Position numbers and translations under genes: made by a program | Notes under the pieces: model-generated | Told to the model about the DNA's origin: nothing | Databases searched by the model: none | Seen by the model: the letters and a program-made list of their open reading frames with translations, nothing else | Shown: one piece after another, positions 1-10,882 of the stretch | How the letters are laid out: each line of letters opens with the position of its first letter | How positions within the stretch are numbered: position 1 is the stretch's first letter | Assembly: GCF_023053635.1 (NCBI RefSeq) | Contig: NC_086183.1 | Location: 34,577,501 to 34,641,500, forward strand | Reading direction: 5' to 3' | Length of the DNA stretch: 64,000 bases | Source of the DNA: Elgaria multicarinata webbii | Lineage: Eukaryota > Chordata > Lepidosauria > Squamata > Anguidae

Positions 1-115
1 AATTACGAAATACAGTATAAAAAGCGCAACCAGGATAAAACCACACAGCAAAGTTGATATAAGATTAAAATACAGAGTTAAAACAGTAAAAATTAAATTT
101 AAGTTAAAATTAAGT
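1..115 (-). repeat. L2-like LINE 3' UTR fragment, cut by the window edge
   Basis: Read on the minus strand, this matches the 3' UTR of the L2-like element at about 38.08-38.17 kb (same run of TTTAA-rich sequence and the block around ATCCTGGTGGTGC). It has no coding part and continues to the left of the window. Confidence 0.7.
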
Positions 116-3100
116 GCTCAGGGGTCGCTTGGGGACTAGGAACCTGCTTGCTTCCCTTTGCTATACAAGCACAGATTAAGGATCTGCCCAGTTTGCAGCT
201 GCTTGTACGGGTCTCATTACTGAGTGGACGGATGCCTCGTTTATCCCAGAGAGTAATTTGCTAGTAAAAAGACTCTTTTCCATTCAATCTGCCACAGGCC
301 TAAGACAGGACAAACATCACGCACGGCAACAAACAGATTAAAATCATGATTAAATTCTCTCTTTGCTGCCCGGGGGATTAGGATGCAATCAAATACCGTC
401 TACTGTCATTCCACTGGGGTGGAGGGGCGAGGCCTGGCGCAACAGACCCACCACGAGGGCCACGGCAAAGCCCTCCTACGGCCGTCTTCCAGGGGAGGTT
501 AATCTTGCTGCAGGAAGGAGCTCAGCGAAAGAAAATTGCTAGGGTGAATTCATATGTGGGGGTGTTAAAGATGGTTGTCAACTAACTAAACAAAACCTGC
601 CCTGGCCTGCTCTTGTGTCTTTAACGCCAGCTTGGTCTGCAGAACTCCTCCAGTGAAGGTTGTAGAGGAACGTTGCCATCTGCTCAGGCTTGCAAATCAA
701 GCAACTGTTAAAGGCACCGGAGCAAAGCCAAGTTAAGCAAAAACGTTGGCAATCCTATTTTTAAAGCTTTTCAAAGCCCTTGCATTTTAGCAGCCAGTGA
801 ACAGAAATGCCATGCTGAATTTGGACATGGGTTCACATCAGGATCAGTGCCTCGCAAATTGTAAGATGCATGATTCAGGCTTTAATCAATTAAAGTGTGT
901 AATTAATCAATTAAAAGCCCAGCAGCAGATATTTTAGAGCACACTAATTGACCTGGAAAGGCATTTTCCTTGTGGGAAAGCTTTTCTTGTGCGTCTCCCT
1001 ACCATCCTTACTTTGAAAGCAAAGGGATATAGAGCGAAGATATGTGATCCAGAGTGTTGCTTGCAGCCATATGACTACCTGGTGGGGTGGTGCTCAGTGC
1101 CACTGGCATTGCAGGCAAGCATCGCATGCGCAGGGGGTTTACTCTGCACTGAGATGCTGCCCTGGGATCTATTTTCACACCAGAGCCAGACCTGAAGGTT
1201 GAAAAGGAGAGTAGGTGGAATTGTTCCTGAGCAGCTACAGAGCGCGTATCCATCACCCTGAGTTCCTACACATCCAGGATTAAGGAAAAATATGCCCCAA
1301 CATCTCCCTTTCTAGAAATTTAGTACCACAACAAATATTTTGTCTCCAATTGTGCAAAGCTGCTCCAATTTTACATTTAAAAATGAATTTTTAAAAATAG
1401 CTCAAACATGAAGTTGCATTGTAGTCTGAAGGTCGACAGCGGAAGCTCACTACCACAGCTTCCCTGAGCCTGGAGATGCAATGATGGGAAAGCTCCATCT
1501 GTTGAATTTCTGTCTGTCATATAACTACTACAGAGACACAGGAACTCATTAGAAATGACAATCAATTTCTCCCTGTCCTGTTTACACACTGGTTTTAACT
1601 TAGCTAGGACTTGAAGAAGTCCTGCAGTTTCGGAAACGGATCTTTCTGCTTTAATATTGAATAAGCCGCTGCCCAAATACATAAATGACTGACAGCTCCG
1701 TTCAGGTTTAATCTGAGCCAGAGTCTCACAACACGTTTTTGTGGTTTCATGGCTCATCCCCCAAAGATGCCAAGCCCCACAAAAGAAGGAGGGGCCTCTG
1801 AACACATGCAGAGTGCTCAATACTAAGCAATGACAACCAACCCCTCCACAGCTGGGATTGCAGAAGGGGGTTCAAGCTAGCCCTGAGCCCTGCCCTCCCA
1901 TAACTCACACATGGCAGCCTCAAATATTTGGGAAGATGGCTCACATAGCCCCCCCCCCCCCGTGCCCTTCCTTTTCTTTGGGCTTAAGAGAATAATACCC
2001 AGCAGTTCCTTCGGGCTTCCTTGTAGGATTTTCCTTCTGGCATCCCATTATGCCAGGGGCAGGTTGAAGGAAGGTGGGTTTCTGCCCGAACCGAGCCAGA
2101 CACGCCCGTCTCCCTGAACTCTGTGCAGGGCGTAAAACTACGGGAGGGCAGGGAGACCTTGGCGGCAACTCACCGTATTTGCGGAGGAAGCCCTGATGGA
2201 TTCCTGTGGAGCTCATCTTGCCAGGACCCGTCCATCAGATAAGAGTGCAGCTGGGGAGGAAGGGGAGGAGGAGGAAGGAGGCCAGCAGGTTGTGGAAACG
2301 AGCAGATGCTGCAGAAGGCGGGATAATTTAATCCCCCAGCATCCATGCAGCCCGTGTGTGTGTGTGTGTGTGTGTGTGTGTTCTTGTATTTGTGGGGGCG
2401 GGGGGGGGAGTCTCCCAGAGCAGTATCCCTCTCAGCCAATCAGAGCCCAGCAGGGCGCAGCATCCTGCCCCATTGATGCACCATGGCTGGGCGGCCCAGT
2501 TCGACTGGATTCTGGGTCACCCTAAAGGCCACTTCCAAACAGGCCTGTGGTTTTTATGTCATCAGCACCATCGCTATGTCCACCAGCAGACTTGGTGGTC
2601 CAGCGCCTGTCGGTTTGCCTGTGGAAAGGGGGCAGCCCCAGATGAGGCCGTAGTAGGTGCATCCCTGGGGAGTCCCCAGTTATGCAGAAACATATTCACT
2701 TGTGAATTAAAAGAGGAAGAACAGGAACCCCAAGCCGGATGGGGGCTGAGCATGCTCAGGGCGGACTCCAGCAGCCATGGGATACTGAAGGCGTCAGTTT
2801 TGTTTGTGTTTTAGGGGCCGGGGGGCCCGGGCCTCTTGGGCCCCTGACAGCTTAGACTGTGTGGATGTGTGCAAGGAGGGGTTTGTGACACCCCTTCCCT
2901 GTGTTAGGCAGGGAGGTTTCAAGAATGGGGAAGGAAAAAAGAGCCCTGTTCTGTCTGTCCCCCCCAGAATACCCTGTAAATAAATAACAGCACGCCATCC
3001 ACGGATTTGGCCAGTTGCCACAAATGAGAGAGCAGGTCCTTGCCCCGAGGAGCTTACAGTCTAGTTGTGGGCAGAAGGAAGACAACCGAGGAAGCTGCTG

Positions 3101-3479
3101 CAGACACAGTTTGCTAATGTAATAAATATGGAGATGGGGTTGCAGGGGAAGCAGTTGCGCCACCCCCCCCCCTGCCACAGCAGGGTAGTGTGTGTGCGGA
3201 GGGGTGGGACCCCTGCCCCAAGGGGCGTCAGGGAAAAGGTGGCTTTTGAGAAGGGGGTCTGAAGGAAGGGCGAGCGGAGGCATCAGTAGCCGGGGGGGGG
3301 GGCAGCAAGAAGTCCAAGCCAGGTGCGGCGGGGGGGGGAAGGGCCCCTCCTGAGGAGGAGGAGGGGAGGCCCCCAGTGGTGGCGCCCCAAGCGAGCGAGA
3401 GGCACCGTTTCTGCGCCTCCTTCCCCAACGTGGCGCCCTCCGCACTCCAACTTCGCCCTAACGTAGCACGGCAGCTTTG
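116..3479. other. Intergenic stretch with no recognised gene
   Basis: I see no exon with supported splice sites and no protein similarity on either strand. The short open frames look like chance. A (TG)n microsatellite lies at 2354-2381 and a poly-C run at about 1951-1961. A short L2/MIR-like scrap (AGGAGCTTACAGTCTA) lies near 3048-3063. The segment 180-950 may contain old, unclassified repeats. Confidence 0.5.
2354..2381. repeat. (TG)n microsatellite
   Basis: Uninterrupted TG dinucleotides in intergenic DNA. Confidence 0.95.
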
Positions 3480-3706
3480 GGGTCCCACAGAGCTCTTCTT
3501 CAGCCCAGCCTGGAAGCGTGTTGCGCCGAATCGGACCCCAGATCCATCTGGCCCAGTCTTGCCGACGCTGCCCGGGGTTTCCGGCCGGGAACTGGGCCGG
3601 CGACGTCCTGCGGGTACAGCAGAGCTCTGCGCTGAGCTGCGGCCCGTGCTTCGTACCCGGGAGGAGCCCAAGCGCACGCAATGGGGCTTACTGTGTTCTG
3701 AGCAGA

Positions 3707-3712
3707 CACGTG
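3707..3712. promoter_or_regulatory. Canonical E-box (CACGTG)
   Basis: Perfect palindromic CACGTG within the CpG island. This is the core site bound by CLOCK:BMAL1 as well as by MYC and USF factors. Occupancy is not shown by sequence. Confidence 0.5.
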
Positions 3713-3798
3713 CGGAAGCGGCCCTACAAGCCAGCGGCCCCGCGCCCGGGTCGAGACGCAAGCCGGAGCCAGGATGCGGCCCTCCGGAGGGGAAACGA

Positions 3799-3817
3799 CT
3801 ACAACTCCCATCATCCA
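3799..3817 (+). promoter_or_regulatory. ZNF143 (SBS)-like motif
   Basis: ACTACAACTCCCATCATCC matches the start of the long ZNF143/Staf binding motif (ACTACAA.TCCCA). It lies in the CpG island. Similar sequences also form the ends of a reptile MITE (see 11971-12127), so a fossil repeat end is the alternative. Confidence 0.45.
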
Positions 3818-3906
3818 CCAGCCAGCAAGGCAGGGCCCCCGGGTTCTAATCCTTTCCAGCACATCGCCCTCCTCCCGCACTCCTCCCTTCGCAGACGGAA
3901 ACATGG

Positions 3907-3925
3907 GGATGATGGGCGTTGTAGT
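3907..3925 (-). promoter_or_regulatory. Second ZNF143-like motif, inverted
   Basis: The reverse complement reads ACTACAACGCCCATCATCC, one base different from the site at 3799-3817 and facing it. The flanking bases of the two copies do not continue the inverted match, which favours two binding sites over one MITE. Confidence 0.45.
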
Positions 3926-4052
3926 AGGCCAAACAGCCTCGGAGGGCAGGATCCCCCGGGTCCCGTGGCCGCCCCGCCCGCCACTCCGGAGGCCCCGCCC
4001 CTCCGCCGGCGCCCCGCCCCCGCACGCGGCCCAGCGCCTTGCCCCCGCCCCG

Positions 4053-4089
4053 CACGTGGCCGCGCACCGGGCCCCTCGCGCCGCACGTG
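4053..4089. promoter_or_regulatory. Pair of canonical E-boxes
   Basis: CACGTG at 4053-4058 and again at 4084-4089, both in the context GCACGTGGCC and 31 bp apart, about 190-225 bp before the proposed donor of the first exon. Closely spaced E-boxes are typical of CLOCK:BMAL1 targets. A further CACGTG lies at 4675-4680, just inside the proposed intron. Confidence 0.5.
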
Positions 4090-4189
4090 GCCGACGGAGC
4101 CGCTCGGCCCGCCCCGGCGCCTGGCGAGGCGGGCGCCCACTGGCCGCGGCGGCTGTCGCTCAGAGGCGGGGAGGGGGCGGGGCTCCCGG

Positions 4190-4278
4190 GACAGCTGTTC
4201 GCCTTTGTGTCTGCGGGCGGCAGAAGGAGCCGGGAAGGAGGAGGAAGGAGGAGGAGGAGGAGGAGAGGAGGAGAGGAG
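4190..4278 (+). other. Proposed 5' untranslated first exon of the CIPC-like gene
   Basis: The stretch runs through a GA-rich tract to a strong donor (GAGGAG|GTAATG). Coding exon 1 has a clear acceptor at 17734-17735, 21 bases before its start codon, so an upstream non-coding exon must exist, and this is the best candidate. The left boundary (transcription start) is a guess. Confidence 0.3.
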
Positions 4279-4994
4279 GTAATGACGACCCCCCTCCCCG
4301 CACGCACGCACACACACACACGGGGAAGGGGGCACCCCCTCGCTCCCTCGTCCCAATCTCAGCCCCCCGTCCTCAATGAGGACTAGCGCCACTCTTCTCG
4401 GGGTGGATGGATCCCTCCCCAGGACTGCCTCCCGCTCCCCCAATATCAGGAGTGTTGGATACACCGCCCCACCGCTGCCACCACCACCGGACACGCGTTT
4501 GGATAGTCCCCGCTTCAGAGCTCCTGGCAGGTGGACTTCAGGCCCCTCCCCCTAAAGAGCAGCCCCCCCCCCCCAGTCCTCCTCCACACCTGGACGCCCC
4601 CGGCAGCCCCCTCTCTCCCCTTTCCCCGCCCACCCAAGTCTCAGGGACCCGGTGCCCCCGACGCCCCCACCAGACACGTGTGTGCCCCCCCCCCGGTCCA
4701 CTCGAGCCTCTCTGACATACAGGGGCAGAGGCGCTTCACGCACATACACGCAGACCTGGGGCTCCCCCTCCTCCCCGGGAAGTCCCATCCCGGGGCTTCT
4801 TGGACCCCCCTTTCCTACGAAGCCCATCACCCCCCCCCCCATCAGAGCTGTCTCTCCCATCTGCCTGGACTCCCCCTCCCCTCCCCCCCGCCTAAGATGC
4901 TGTCACCGGGGGTGTCCCCATGAGGCGGGGAACGTGCCTGGCAGTCGGGGGCCCTGAAGTGGGCAGGAGTGTCTCCTTTGCTCGGGGAGGGGTG

Positions 4995-5170
4995 TGTCAA
5001 AATGTCAGAGGCGGTAGGCCTACGTCGGCCAGTTTCCGGGGAACATGGGCGGGAGGGTGCTGGGGCCCTCCTGGCCTGCTTGTGGATTTCCTGTGGGCAG
5101 CTGGTGGGCCGCTGTGTGAAGAGTACAGAGGGCTGGATGCGATGGACCCTTGGCCTGGCGTTCTTCGGCC
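4995..5170 (+). repeat. Unclassified reptile interspersed repeat
   Basis: Same family and orientation as 22640-22860 (shared GCTGGTTGGCCACTGTGTGA-type core, then a GGACCCTTGG-type block). The family is present in opposite orientation at 5570-5765. Class unknown to me. Confidence 0.5.
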
Positions 5171-5399
5171 AGGGAGCAAAGGCTCCTTGCCCTTGACATC
5201 CTGCCGTTGTTGTGCTGGGAACGTGCCCTTCGTGGACCCCGGCTGTGCCATGGAAGAGACCTGAGCGCTCCTTTGGCACCAGCCAGGGCACTGTGCAGCC
5301 CTGGCTGGGGAGGGGCAGGCGGAGCCTTGAATGCAGAGGCCGGGCGCCAGCTCCTGGGCATTTTAAGAGCGTGGATTGACGGATGCTGCTGTCCTCACC

Positions 5400-5885
5400 T
5401 CTCGTGCGACGCCCTCCTCAGCCAGGCCCGCCTGGCGCCAACGTTGCTCTCTTTTCAGCGGCAGGTTAAGGCTTTCTTGCACGCCCTGGTGTTGGATGGC
5501 ATATGATGGAGTGCATTAATTTAGTTGTTTTGCAGTGGCTCAGCGTTTTTAAATTGTATCTAAGAACATCAGAAATACCCTGAGGCTGGCTCAGACCAAG
5601 GGCCCATCTAGTCCAGCACTCTGTTCACCCAGTGGCCAACCAGCCATCGGCCAGGGATCAACAAGGCAGGACATGGTGCAACAGAACCCTCCCACCCATG
5701 TTCCCCAGCAACTGGTGCACACAGGCTTACTGCCTCGGATATTGGAGATCACACACAACCACCAGGGCTAGTAGCCATGGATAGCCTTCCTCCAAGAATT
5801 GTTCTAAATCGTTTTAACTTTTATTGTATGTTTTACTGTAAGACACCTTGAGTCTTTCTTTAGAGAAAGGCGTCTAATAAACTCA
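5400..5885 (+). repeat. Old L2-like LINE 3' end, split by another repeat
   Basis: The left part (5400-5569) translates to a degraded RT C-terminus of the form LLSFQRQVKAFL. The right part (5800-5885) is a 3' tail ending in AGAAAGGCGTCTAATAAA. The repeat at 5570-5765 was inserted between them. Confidence 0.5.
5570..5765 (-). repeat. Unclassified interspersed repeat inserted in L2
   Basis: Contains the recurrent core CCCATCTAGTCCAGCACTCT and GTGGCCAACCAGCC, the reverse complement of the core at 22640-22860 and 4995-5170. It interrupts an L2-like remnant. Confidence 0.5.
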
Positions 5886-6429
5886 GTAGCTGCCAAAGTT
5901 CTCCTGCATGGCTCCTCCGGTTTCAGGAGCTCCCCCACCCCACCCCTGCCCTGCTTTCTTTCCATCTGTTCACCCTGGGGGAAGGGGCAGCTCCTGCACA
6001 GCGTAATCCTTTGGGGCTGTTCTGCACAGAGCTTTGCGCCTCGCTCTCACTGTGTAAAAAACCACAAGCCAGCAGGAGGAACAGGGACTTTCTCATTCAC
6101 TTGTACAATGGTGTTCTGCTTTTCACACCTGTGGCCTCTCTTCCTTGGCACGGAACGCAGGGGCGTGGCTGCTGGTGGGTTCTCGAAGCACCAGGAGATC
6201 GGTTGGGACGTGGGCACCGTCCACCTGGTGTTGAGATGTACAGGTTCTGGAGGAACCTGGAGGGATTTCTCTTTGCTTTGAACCTGGAGTGTGTAGCTGC
6301 CTGAGCAATTCTGGTGCAGGAATGGCGAGTCCTGCACATGCCGTGCATGTTTAAGGGCTGCACATGACAGAGGACCAAGGGAAGAGCAGTGGAGGTGCAG
6401 GAGCTGGGGAAGAGGCCCAGGACATGCCA

Positions 6430-6620
6430 CAGACACCCAGACGGTCGTATTTGATTTGATTTAATTATTTGATTTGATTTATTACATTTATATACCACCC
6501 CATAGCCGAAGCTCTCTGGGTGGTTTACAAAAGTTAAAAACAGTAAACATTTAAAAGTATACAAAATTTTAAACCATCAAAAACATAAACAGTATAAAAA
6601 CAGTATCCTTGGCTTGGTTA
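6430..6620 (-). repeat. L2-like 3' tail (or L2-tailed SINE)
   Basis: On the minus strand it reads through TGTATACTTTTAA to a tail with the AGAGCTTCGGCTAT-type block and an AAATAAAT-like end. It matches 43142-43295 over nearly its full length, including the same 5' limit (TATACTGTT), which suggests a discrete mobile unit. Confidence 0.6.
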
Positions 6621-7349
6621 CAGTCAATTACCAGCTGTCTTGCGAATAACGCTGAGCTTGTGGTTGTTGGCAGAAGCTCGCCAGGTATTTATTTGGTGTT
6701 GTGTGCCGAGTTTGCACGTGTTTATATGCACATCACCTCTGCATTCCTCTACATTTAAGTGTATCTGATTGGTTTCATTGCAAAGCGTTGTGTTTAAGAA
6801 GACATGATATTGTTGTACTCCATTCACACATGCAAGGCAACACTTGTTGCAGTCATCCAGTGCTGGGCTATGCTGATATGAACCAGTCCTTTGTCTTACC
6901 CGCCTGGAGTGCACTGGGAACAGGAATCCCTGTGGTGCCTCTCGGATTAGGGTAGCTTGTGAACTGACTGTGCATGGAAATGATGTCTTTTTCCTCCCAA
7001 ATTTGTTAGGATCAGAGGGTGCATATTTCTCTGTTGCTCCAGCAGTTGGGTGTCCGGCCTACAAAATATCTCTACCAGCTGCCTCTATTTTATTTATGTA
7101 TTTATTTTTGATAATATAATAAAATCCCTCCATGGTTTACAATTAAAAATGAATACGTTTAAACGCAGCATGACAAAAACACTTCTAACACATCTATGGC
7201 TGGGATGTGAATGATATTCCACCCTCAACCGAAGCCAGGCCATGTGGGTGGTGTTTAATGGAACCAGTTGTACCGGGACGCAGATACAGGGCAGGGATGA
7301 GCTTTGGGCAAACATAAGAAGCTGATGAAGGCAGGCTGTCCTAGGAGCC

Positions 7350-7425
7350 TGACAGGATGGGTTGTGAACTGCCCAGGGAGCTTCAGCTATTGGGCGGTAT
7401 AAAAATGCAATAAATAAATAAATGC
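7350..7425 (+). repeat. L2-like 3' tail
   Basis: GAACTGCCCAGGGAGCTTCAG followed by GGGCGGTATAAAAATGCAAT and (AAATA)n, the same tail as the L2-like element ending at 38312. Confidence 0.65.
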
Positions 7426-7488
7426 ATTTGTCTTGGGCCTCAGGAGTGTTGAAGTTTTGCTGCTGTCTTTGCTGTCAACCCAGTGGCT

Positions 7489-7995
7489 CAGTTCAGACAA
7501 CACATTAGTCAATGCAGTGTGAAAACTTCACTCAACGGTTGAGTTTCTAGGGGGTTCTGCCTGCACAACATGTTCTAACTCCACTGTTATGTGTAAAATC
7601 CATGGTGGAGTTTGATTGACAGTTCCTCCGTCCTCTATCCTCCCCCAGTCCTCCCAATTGTATCCCATCAGCCATTGCTGCCAAAAAAACCCCACCAATC
7701 CCAGCATCTCTCCTAGAGTGGCACTCACTCCTTTCGCTGCTCTTGCCAGAGAACTCTGTAGCCTGTGGGAAAAGTCAACACAAGGGAAAACTCCACGCAG
7801 CCTGCCACATGACACTCAACACAACGGCTGTGCAGGAACTCTCCTCTGCACAGCGTGGATATTCTGCATGGAGTGTTTTAAAAACAAACAAACACTGTGG
7901 TGTGGAGTTTTCTCACCAGACGATATGTTTCTCAGTGATGGTGTAAACACCGTGGAGTTCTAAAACCACCGTTGATAAACGTGTTGTCTGAACTG
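7489..7995. mobile_element. Non-autonomous DNA transposon, hAT-like termini
   Basis: The ends are inverted repeats: CAGTTCAGACAACACATTAG at the left and, read in reverse complement, CAGTTCAGACAACACGTTTA at the right. The 507-bp interior has no transposase frame and contains several AACTCCAC/GTGGAGTT inverted sub-repeats. I could not find a clear 8-bp target duplication, so family assignment rests on the CAG terminus and general form. Confidence 0.6.
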
Positions 7996-10776
7996 GTGTG
8001 CGTATGGGGGCATCTACGTGATTTCTCCAATTTGGAGGGCCAGCATGGTGAGGCCCAGAGCAAGCCCTCAGCACTGGGATTGACGCAGCAGTGACACCAC
8101 CCTGTCGGTTCAACTCACTGCCATCCAGTTCAGCTTTGCCTTTCAGAGTTGCAAGTTGCTGTCTTTCAGTCTCATTTCCCACCCGTAAAACAGGAAAGGT
8201 TGAAATGCATCTCATTGGGGCCGTGGCAAGGGTGAATGTCGTAAAGATTGGGAGAGTACAAATTAAAACTGCTCCGTAATAATAATTTGCTAGATTAGGC
8301 TTTGTTTGTGTTTTTATAGGCTGCTTTTTCCCAGTCCTGTGTTTTGGATTTCTGTTGGGCCGGTGCCTTTAAATTAGTGGACATTGCGCGGCTTTCTGTA
8401 GGGGCCCACGTGAGCGAGGGCACGCTGGAGTTGGGGGTTAGGCTGCGGAGGGTGCAGCGAAGGCCTGGAGCTTATCAGAAGGTCACGCAGCCTGAAATCC
8501 TCTTCTGGTGCCAGGAATAGTCAGGAATTAGAAAGCGCCATTCTCTACACGATTCCTTTTCTTTCCTATGAAGCAAAACACCAGCCCAGGAGGCCGGGTC
8601 CCCATCTTGTGGTGGGGCTGGCTGGGAGAGCTGGATTGCAAACACAACCCCACAGGCAGTGTCCATGTTTGTGCCTGCAAGCTGAAACCAGTCTGGCCCT
8701 CTTGTATGTACGCATGGAACGTTTCCGGCCCCATCATTTCCTTCGGCGTGGTGTGAACCCTGTGGTTGCTTCTGCCTTTCATCCTGTGTGTGGGGGATTC
8801 CCCTGTGGAAACACAGAGCTGACCTGGTGGATTCCCACCAGCGAGAGGAGTGGGCCTGTATGCCCTGGTCGTGGGCTTTTAGGTTTTTTCAGGGCTGCCA
8901 GGGAGACAAAGTAGTCAGACTCACAGGTTTGCTTACAAGGAGACTAATTTATTGGCATATATTACACATATCCCAATAAAAATGGACTAGACTGTGAAAG
9001 CTTCCTGCCCAAAGGACCCCTCGGCAAAATCTGGCCCCCCACCCCTGGGCACAAGAACAATTACAGTATAACTGAACTTGGCATTGCTGCCAAGTTCAGC
9101 GAGTGATTAATTGCATGTTGTTAATAACAAAGCAGCTCTTCTCATCCTAAGAATCTATAGCATACGTCTACATTGTTGTGGTCAACAAGGCACTACTTGG
9201 CATTTCTTTGGCACGGGCAAGACCCACTCATTGGGTTTCCAAGGGGGTTCCGGCCAGCTTTCCCACTGAACCTCCGTGGGATGTCAGCTCGTTAGAGCCT
9301 CCAGATAAGACACCTGAGGCTCTCATGAGATCACTGTAATTGTGCCTCTGACCCTGCTTTCCCGTAACACAGAGGAATGTTGCAGACTGGTGCAGAAGGC
9401 AATAACAGCTTGCTAGCTTAGAAGCAGAAGCAGCCGTTCACCCAGAAGCCTTTGCGGGCAGCCATGGCTTTGCCAGCCTCCAGGCCATGCAAAGGGGTAC
9501 CAAAGTCATGTCTCCTGCACAGCACATCATGCCTCCGGTTAAGCAGGGCTGGAACCATCCCCGGCGCTTGGCTGCCTGTTGACCCAGCGATTCTTGCATT
9601 TCCCAGGCAAGCTGGCCCTGGGGATCTGTATCCCGCCTCCTCTCCTTTGGGACCTTCTGGTTGGCCTCTGGAGCTGTTTTTGGACCAGCCAGGGGAACCT
9701 GAGAGCAGCTCAAGAGCCCAGTAGCGTTGGCGTGAGTTTAACTGGTGGCTGCTGGTATAGACCTCTTCGCTTTCTCAGATGTTTCATCGCTTCTAAGACT
9801 GCTTACCTGTGTGGCTGGAGGGAGGGTGTCTTTTTTGTCTTGTGCCTTGAGAGAGGTTTCACTTCCTCCGGTGTGTTCACGCACAACTACTTTTACTCCT
9901 CCGGTCTAAAAGTGGAGTGAGTTCTTCATACATTCAGGCTCTCTTTGTAAGGAAGAAAACCTGGTGTGTGGGGGAGAGCGAGCAAGCGAGATGCCTGGTC
10001 ACGCGTTCCCATTTTGCCCTGCCTGTGGTCTCTCTTTCTCTCGCGGAGGAGGAGGCGTGGCGTGTGTGTGATGAATGGATCCCTCCCCGCCTTCCCTTCC
10101 TCCAGCTGTGTGTTGCTCCATGTGACGCTGCACTTCTAAACCCCGTCCATATTTAGGTGGCTGGTAGCCTTGGAGTCTCTCCGGCCCTCCTCAAGCGCAC
10201 GATCCATGTGCATGCGCGCGCACATGAGAGGGTGGGGGCCTGCCTCTCCCCCTTCCCCCGCCCCTCACATTGCCGCTGCAGCTTGCCTCCTGCCCCTTTC
10301 GAGTTTTCCTGCATCCCGTTATGGTGGGAAGGTTATTTCTTCCCATCTCTGCTGGGAAGGAGGACTGAGCACATCCCAGAAAAGATGGAGAAACTCTTTT
10401 GACCCGAGGATAAATTCTGGAAGACCTGAGTCTCTTTCGCCTGGCAGGGTCAGAGCAGCCCCACTGACAAGGTATGTGGGTCTAGGGCAACCTTCCAAGA
10501 GTCCAAAGGACCTGGCAGTAGATTGGGCAGATTTACGTGGGGATGGGGGTGGAGGGTGGGATGGCAGCTGGGGGTGGAAGCATATCGGTAGGGAATCTCC
10601 AATAATTGCTACTGGGAGGGTGGAGTCCCATTAATTTTATTATTCTGTTTGGATTCCGCCACCCCCTTCCTTTTATCCCCCCCCCCCATTTCTCTAAGAA
10701 CTGCACTTTCTGGGAAAGGGGTACAGAGTAGAACGTAAAGGAGGTCTGAGTTCAAATGCTTCGTGGAGCATGGACT

Positions 10777-10882
10777 GAGCATACGATATGTTGCCTTGGG
10801 GCATATTTTTTATTTAGGTTTTTGTCCCTTTCTCTCCCTTCCTCTCTGCCTTCAGATTTAAATTAAAGCAGCTTATTTCACA
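10777..10882 (+). repeat. Internal fragment related to the MITE at 11971-12127
   Basis: Shares TATGTTGCCTTGGGGCA...CTGCCTTCAGATT...AAAGCAGCTTATT with the interior of the element at 11971-12127, but lacks the terminal ACTACAACTCCCA repeats. Confidence 0.4.

Larger units (their letters stand above)
3480..4310 (+). promoter_or_regulatory. CpG island, probable promoter of the CIPC-like gene
   Basis: This block is very GC-rich with dense CpG, unlike the flanks, and contains GC-box-like GGGGCGGGG near 4176-4184. It ends in a GA-rich tract followed by a consensus-like donor (AGGAG|GTAATG) at 4278/4279. It is the only strong CpG island upstream of the CIPC-like coding exons with a plausible splice donor. 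Assigning it to that gene is an inference, because 13.5 kb separate it from the first coding exon. A GC-rich patch at about 10.9-11.7 kb is an alternative or second promoter. Confidence 0.55.

Noticed and set aside
3500-4494. Several overlapping long frames on both strands
   Set aside because: CpG-island composition removes stop codons by chance. The products are Pro/Arg/Ala-rich without similarity.
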